Source: Galbibacter sp038433465
GTDB lineage: Bacteria > Bacteroidota > Bacteroidia > Flavobacteriales > Flavobacteriaceae
Length of the DNA: 64,000 bases
NCBI RefSeq assembly: GCF_038433465.1
Contig: NZ_JAESVF010000006.1
Span: 62,001 to 126,000, forward strand
Direction of reading: 5' to 3'
Positions 60,782 through 64,000 of the stretch are shown here, one piece after another. A program made the position numbers and the translations under genes. How positions within the stretch are numbered: position 1 is the first letter of the stretch; every line of letters starts with the position of its first letter. Under the pieces are notes generated by a model. It did not search any database and was not told the DNA's origin. It was given only the letters and a program-made list of their open reading frames with translations.

Positions 60782-61030
60782 TTATTTGATTAATTCTTTC
60801 TCCTCTCCTTCTCCAGACTCAAGTTCTTTTATAGAATTTAAAAGTACATCACGGTTTTTACCTGTAAGTAAATAAGTTGTTTCTTTTAACGAATTATATT
60901 CATCTAAAGAAATTAAAACAAGATCCTTACCATTTTTACGCTTAATGATAACATCGCTTACATCATTTATAACTTTGTCAAACCAATGTTTTAGGTTTGA
61001 TCTAAAGTCTGTGTAGTTTACTGTTTCCAT
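60782..61030 (-). CDS. yefM: YefM/Phd-family antitoxin
   Basis: 82 residues from ATG 61030 (METVNYTDFRSNL); the longer reading to 61057 would begin inside the palindrome and is rejected. Phd/YefM fold: YTDFRSNLKHWFDKV, VIIKRKNGKDLVLISLDEYNSL, then an acidic toxin-binding tail (SGEGEEKELIK). It neutralises YoeB and represses its own promoter. Confidence 0.93.
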   Translation of the reverse strand: METVNYTDFRSNLKHWFDKVINDVSDVIIKRKNGKDLVLISLDEYNSLKETTYLLTGKNRDVLLNSIKELESGEGEEKELIK

Positions 61031-61034
61031 ACTA

Positions 61035-61072
61035 CAAAAATAAAAAAAAGTACTCAAATGAGTACTTTTTTT
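61035..61072 (-). promoter_or_regulatory. toxin-antitoxin promoter/operator
   Basis: Minus-strand TATTTTTG (61035-61042, consensus -7) abuts a 30-bp perfect inverted repeat: arms 61043-61056 and 61059-61072, core AGTACTCA-AA-TGAGTACT with A/T ends. YefM is known to bind GTAC-centred palindromes, so this is a likely autoregulatory site; the A/T-tailed hairpin could also stop read-through from ppc. Confidence 0.6.
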
Positions 61073-61084
61073 ACAAAGTTTTAT

Positions 61085-61229
61085 AATTTTTTGAATATCC
61101 GCAATGTATCATACTAAGATTAAAATGTCAGGTCGAACGTAGTCGAGACCCTATTTAAAACCAGTTAAGTCAAATAACCTCTCGACTACGCTCGAGGTGA
61201 CAGTGCGTTATGACAGATTGCGGACAATC
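61085..61229. repeat. MITE-like dispersed repeat, copy 2
   Basis: About 145 bp, inverted relative to 24575-24704. Ends carry a terminal inverted repeat TCCGCAAT (61098-61105) / ATTGCGGA (61217-61224). Two internal hairpins with CGAACGTAGTCG and CGACTACGCTCG. It is 13 bp longer than copy 1 near one end (GTGCGTTATGAC insert). It lies between ppc and the toxin-antitoxin promoter. Confidence 0.78.
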
Positions 61230-61238
61230 TTATTTTTT

Positions 61239-63827
61239 TTAAGCTGAATTTCTACTCGCATTAATATTTCCGAATAGAGAACGTGTAACCATTCGCTCAT
61301 ACACTTCTAATAATTCAGGATCAATATCCTTTTTAGACGCATTCATTTCTTGAATTTGTCTCAAAGCAAATTGTTGAATTGTTAATAGTGGTAAAACGAT
61401 TTTTTCACGAACTTGAATCGACGCTTTCATCGAGCGAGAATCTTCCATCAATTCAGCATAACCAGTTAATTTCAGTAACATTGCTTTACTACGTTCGTAT
61501 TCTTGGTAAATAATTTTCCAAAAATCGCCAAACTCCTTATCGTCTTTCATGTAAGCCGTAAGTTTAAAGAACGACTTTGTTAAACTCATCATACTGTTTT
61601 CTAGCAACGTACGGAAGAATGCTGAGTTTTTGTAAAGTGAAACAACTTTGTCGAATTCATCATTATCAACAAAAGCTTGGATAGCAATACCAACTCCGTA
61701 GAAACCTGGTACATTTTGCTTTAACTGACTCCAACTTCCTACAAAAGGTATCGCTCTCAAATCAGAAAAAACAAGTTTATCGCCTCCACCTCTTTTAGAT
61801 GGTCTACTTCCAATGTTTGTTTTTGCATAGTATTTCAAGGTACTCATTCGCTCTAAATACGATAAAAACTTAGGGTGATTTTTAAAGTCAACATAAGCTT
61901 CGTAACTTATTTTAGCTAAACGATCCATAGTTTCTCTATCTTCTTTCCCTAACCTGTCTTTTTCGTCAGCAAAAACGTTGTTTACAATACCAGAACTCAA
62001 TAGTTGTTCCATATTGTATTGACAAGATTCTAGCGTTCCGAAATTAGAACTAATGGTTTGCCCTTGGATAGTAAGCTGTACTTCTTCATTTTCGATAGTC
62101 GGACCTAAAGAAGCATAGAATTGGTGTGTTTTTCCACCACCACGTGCTGGAGGTCCTCCTCTACCATCAAAAAATACTACTTTAATATCGTATTTACGAG
62201 AGATAGCCGTTAGCGCTTCTTTGGCTCTGTAAATCCCCCAGTTTGCCATTAAATATCCACCATCTTTTGTTCCGTCAGAAAAACCTAACATAATGGTTTG
62301 TTTGTTTGCTCTACGTTTTAAATGTTCAGCATACGCTTTGTTTGTGTATAGCGTCTCCATAACATTATGCGCATCTTCCAAATCTTCTACAGTTTCAAAA
62401 AGAGGCACAACATCTACGGTTGGGGTTTCCCAATCGCACATACGGATCATCGCAAAGGCTTCCATCACGTTTAAAACACTACCGTTATTACTGATAATAT
62501 AACGGTTAGAACCTAGCTCTCCATTGTTTCGTTGAATGGTTTTCATGGCGTAGATAGACTCCAAAGTGTTTCTACTCATTTCGTGCTTAAACAAACTTGG
62601 ATTTACCTTTCCTACAATTTTACTAAGTACATTTATTTGTTCTGCTTCGGATAACGTACTGTAATCTTTTGGGAAAATATCTAAGCCCATTTCTAAAGAT
62701 TCCGCAGCAATATTCGATAAAACATTGTGATGTACTCTCGAATCTTGACGAATGTCTAAGGTTGCAAAATGGAAACCGAACAGTTTCATTTTATTGATTA
62801 AATCGTTAATTTCATCAACAAACAACGACTGATGCTTGGTTTCTAATATTTCTCTTATTTCTAAAAGTGTATTCATTGTTTCTTCCGCAGTAATAGTAGT
62901 TCTACCACTTTGCAAGAAGATATTTTCATAGAGTTTTGACTCTAAATCGGTTATAAGTTTATCGACATATTTAAAAGTAATTCGTCGGCGGAGTCTTCGA
63001 ACGTCTCTGTAGTAGTTCTTTAAAACTGTACTTCTAAGTCTGTCGGCAACTTTCAGCGTGATATCGGTTGTTACAAACGGATTTCCATCGCGGTCTCCTC
63101 CTGGCCAAAAACCTAAGTTTAATACTTGGTTTTGCAATTCTTCTTCTCCAAAAATATTGTCTTGTATATAATCAAATATTTGGCTCGAAGCATGATAAAA
63201 AACGTTCTCCAAATACCAAATTAAGCTCACAGCTTCATCAAAAGGCGTTGGTTTTTCTTTTTTGAAAAAAGGAGTTTTTCCTAATTGCGCCAACAGCTTT
63301 TTAATAAGATTTAAATCGTTTTCACGAATTGCTTTTGCCAAATCGGTAATAATTCCTAAAACAGAACCTGGATAGAACTGCGTAGGGTGTGCCGTAAGTA
63401 CAGGGCGCACTTTAAAATGTTTTAAGTACTCTTTAAGTTCTGGAATTTTGTTTTTGGCTTCGGCTTCTTCTTTAATATTTCTAAGTGTTCCTCTCCCATC
63501 CATGTTGTTTACCACAGGAAAGGTAGCATCTTCAATAGCATCAAAAAGCACAACTTGGCGCTCAATGTATTGAATAAATCTAAAAAGAAGATCGAATTTT
63601 TCGGTGTCGGTTGGTTTATCGCAATATTTTTCAAAAAAATTACCAACTATTTCCGTAGGAGTTTTATTTTCATCGTAACCTTTTTCACAAACTTCAGAAA
63701 AAAGCGGTAGCATTACTCCTGTGTTGCTTATTTCATCAAAAGGCAACGTGATGAAAATACTGTTGTAAATTTGATATCTTGATAAAACACTTTCATTAAA
63801 TCGGTCAATCTTTGGTTTTCGTAGCAT
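61239..63827 (-). CDS. ppc: phosphoenolpyruvate carboxylase, divergent
   Basis: 862 residues from ATG 63827. It carboxylates PEP to oxaloacetate (anaplerosis). The first catalytic block is intact: RPVLTAHPTQ. The second block normally reads FHGRGG but is FDGRGG here (Asp554), followed by PPARGGGKTHQF. LRAIPFVGSWSQLK replaces the usual PWxxxWTQ, and the protein ends RNSA instead of RNTG. The family is clear over its full length; lineage-specific changes are likely, but activity is not proven by sequence. Confidence 0.92.
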   Translation of the reverse strand: MLRKPKIDRFNESVLSRYQIYNSIFITLPFDEISNTGVMLPLFSEVCEKGYDENKTPTEIVGNFFEKYCDKPTDTEKFDLLFRFIQYIERQVVLFDAIEDATFPVVNNMDGRGTLRNIKEEAEAKNKIPELKEYLKHFKVRPVLTAHPTQFYPGSVLGIITDLAKAIRENDLNLIKKLLAQLGKTPFFKKEKPTPFDEAVSLIWYLENVFYHASSQIFDYIQDNIFGEEELQNQVLNLGFWPGGDRDGNPFVTTDITLKVADRLRSTVLKNYYRDVRRLRRRITFKYVDKLITDLESKLYENIFLQSGRTTITAEETMNTLLEIREILETKHQSLFVDEINDLINKMKLFGFHFATLDIRQDSRVHHNVLSNIAAESLEMGLDIFPKDYSTLSEAEQINVLSKIVGKVNPSLFKHEMSRNTLESIYAMKTIQRNNGELGSNRYIISNNGSVLNVMEAFAMIRMCDWETPTVDVVPLFETVEDLEDAHNVMETLYTNKAYAEHLKRRANKQTIMLGFSDGTKDGGYLMANWGIYRAKEALTAISRKYDIKVVFFDGRGGPPARGGGKTHQFYASLGPTIENEEVQLTIQGQTISSNFGTLESCQYNMEQLLSSGIVNNVFADEKDRLGKEDRETMDRLAKISYEAYVDFKNHPKFLSYLERMSTLKYYAKTNIGSRPSKRGGGDKLVFSDLRAIPFVGSWSQLKQNVPGFYGVGIAIQAFVDNDEFDKVVSLYKNSAFFRTLLENSMMSLTKSFFKLTAYMKDDKEFGDFWKIIYQEYERSKAMLLKLTGYAELMEDSRSMKASIQVREKIVLPLLTIQQFALRQIQEMNASKKDIDPELLEVYERMVTRSLFGNINASRNSA

Positions 63828-63857
63828 ATAATTTTTCTGTTTTACGTAAAAATACAA

Positions 63858-63890
63858 AAAACCCTCTCAAAACAAGATTCAAGAGGGTTT
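63858..63890 (-). terminator. intrinsic terminator of the gene entering from the right edge
   Basis: Stem AACCCTCT (63860-63867) / AGAGGGTT (63882-63889); A-run 63856-63860 supplies the minus-strand U-tract. It separates ppc from the upstream gene. Confidence 0.8.
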
Positions 63891-63914
63891 CTTTATGGAT
63901 TTAAAACAGAAATT

Positions 63915-64000
63915 TTACAAATCGTTAAAAATTGTATGCATTAATCTACGTTTGTCGTTAATGCTTTCTTCCAAAGAAATCATAGTTTCTGTTCTTGAAA
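63915..64000 (-). CDS. C-terminal end of a gene, possibly Lrp/AsnC-type regulator (partial)
   Basis: Only 27 residues and the stop codon are in the window: SRTETMISLEESINDKRRLM then HTIFNDL. The TETMISLEES strand looks like the last beta strand of the Lrp/AsnC ligand-binding domain, but the fragment is too short to be sure. It is followed 25 bp later by a terminator, consistent with a gene end. Confidence 0.45.
   Translation of the reverse strand, partial: SRTETMISLEESINDKRRLMHTIFNDL

Noticed and set aside
60520..61229. Larger defence or genomic island around the toxin-antitoxin pair
   Set aside because: Neighbours on both sides (brkB, ppc, uvrA) are ordinary core genes with similar composition; no integrase, tRNA or att repeat is seen.

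Overview
The window is ordinary chromosomal DNA of a low-GC marine-type Flavobacteriaceae member (Bacteroidetes). The evidence is the AT-rich composition, frequent -7 boxes of the Bacteroidetes form TAnnTTTG, few Shine-Dalgarno sites, a fused E1 alpha/beta 2-oxoacid dehydrogenase, SusC-style carboxypeptidase-regulatory and OmpA lipoproteins, LytTR/LytS signalling, and short CTCGACTACGCTCGA-type dispersed repeats. I cannot name the genus. About 59 protein genes are visible, most on the minus strand. I saw no rRNA, tRNA, CRISPR array, prophage, transposase or recognisable defence island.

Layout. 1-6.2 kb: 3' part of a 2-oxoacid dehydrogenase E1, two lipoproteins (one OmpA-like), a hibernation factor, thioredoxin, a DUF3817 protein and an SLC13-type permease. 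6.4-9.9 kb: a four-gene redox/aldehyde cluster (Zn alcohol dehydrogenase, cupin, AraC regulator, aldo/keto reductase). 10.0-16.3 kb: a six-gene minus-strand operon, TolC - MacA - MacB ATPase - MacB permease - LytS kinase - LytTR regulator, i.e. a tripartite efflux pump with its own two-component system. 16.7-20.4 kb: a serine hydrolase, a GH43 glycosidase and a DUF1853 protein. 20.5-24.5 kb: a two-subunit molybdenum hydroxylase (isoquinoline-oxidoreductase type) and an MDR reductase. 24.7-31.7 kb: EF-hand protein, DMT exporter, DEAD-box helicase, pseudouridine synthase, bestrophin-like channel, MFS permease, OmpA lipoprotein. 31.8-34.4 kb: an arsenic operon (arsR, DUF6428, thioredoxin-type arsC, acr3) with two identical operator-like boxes.

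34.4-45.3 kb: a secreted unknown, a regulatory-domain surface protein, a candidate small RNA, an orphan Hpt protein, a QEGLA zinc-peptidase-like protein overlapping a dicarboxylate/amino-acid symporter, chorismate synthase, an LpxH-like phosphatase and a 960-residue FAD/Fe-S dehydrogenase. 45.3-55.6 kb: envelope genes (Asp-rich barrel, TlpA lipoprotein, SIMPL protein, rhomboid, LpxL-type acyltransferase, GlmM, SMP-30 lipoprotein, ACP phosphodiesterase, gamma-glutamyltransferase, unknown). 56-64 kb: uvrA, a LOG-family protein, BrkB/YihY, a YefM-YoeB toxin-antitoxin pair, PEP carboxylase and the last codons of another gene.

Most worth a second look: (i) a pair of ~130-145 bp MITE-like elements in opposite orientation 36 kb apart, one next to the toxin-antitoxin pair; (ii) an unannotated ~110-nt candidate sRNA at 36.74-36.85 kb; (iii) the duplicated ArsR boxes; (iv) the QEGLA-symporter gene pair; (v) substitutions at normally invariant positions in PEP carboxylase, UvrA and the DEAD-box helicase. 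I found no convincing wholly new multi-gene system.
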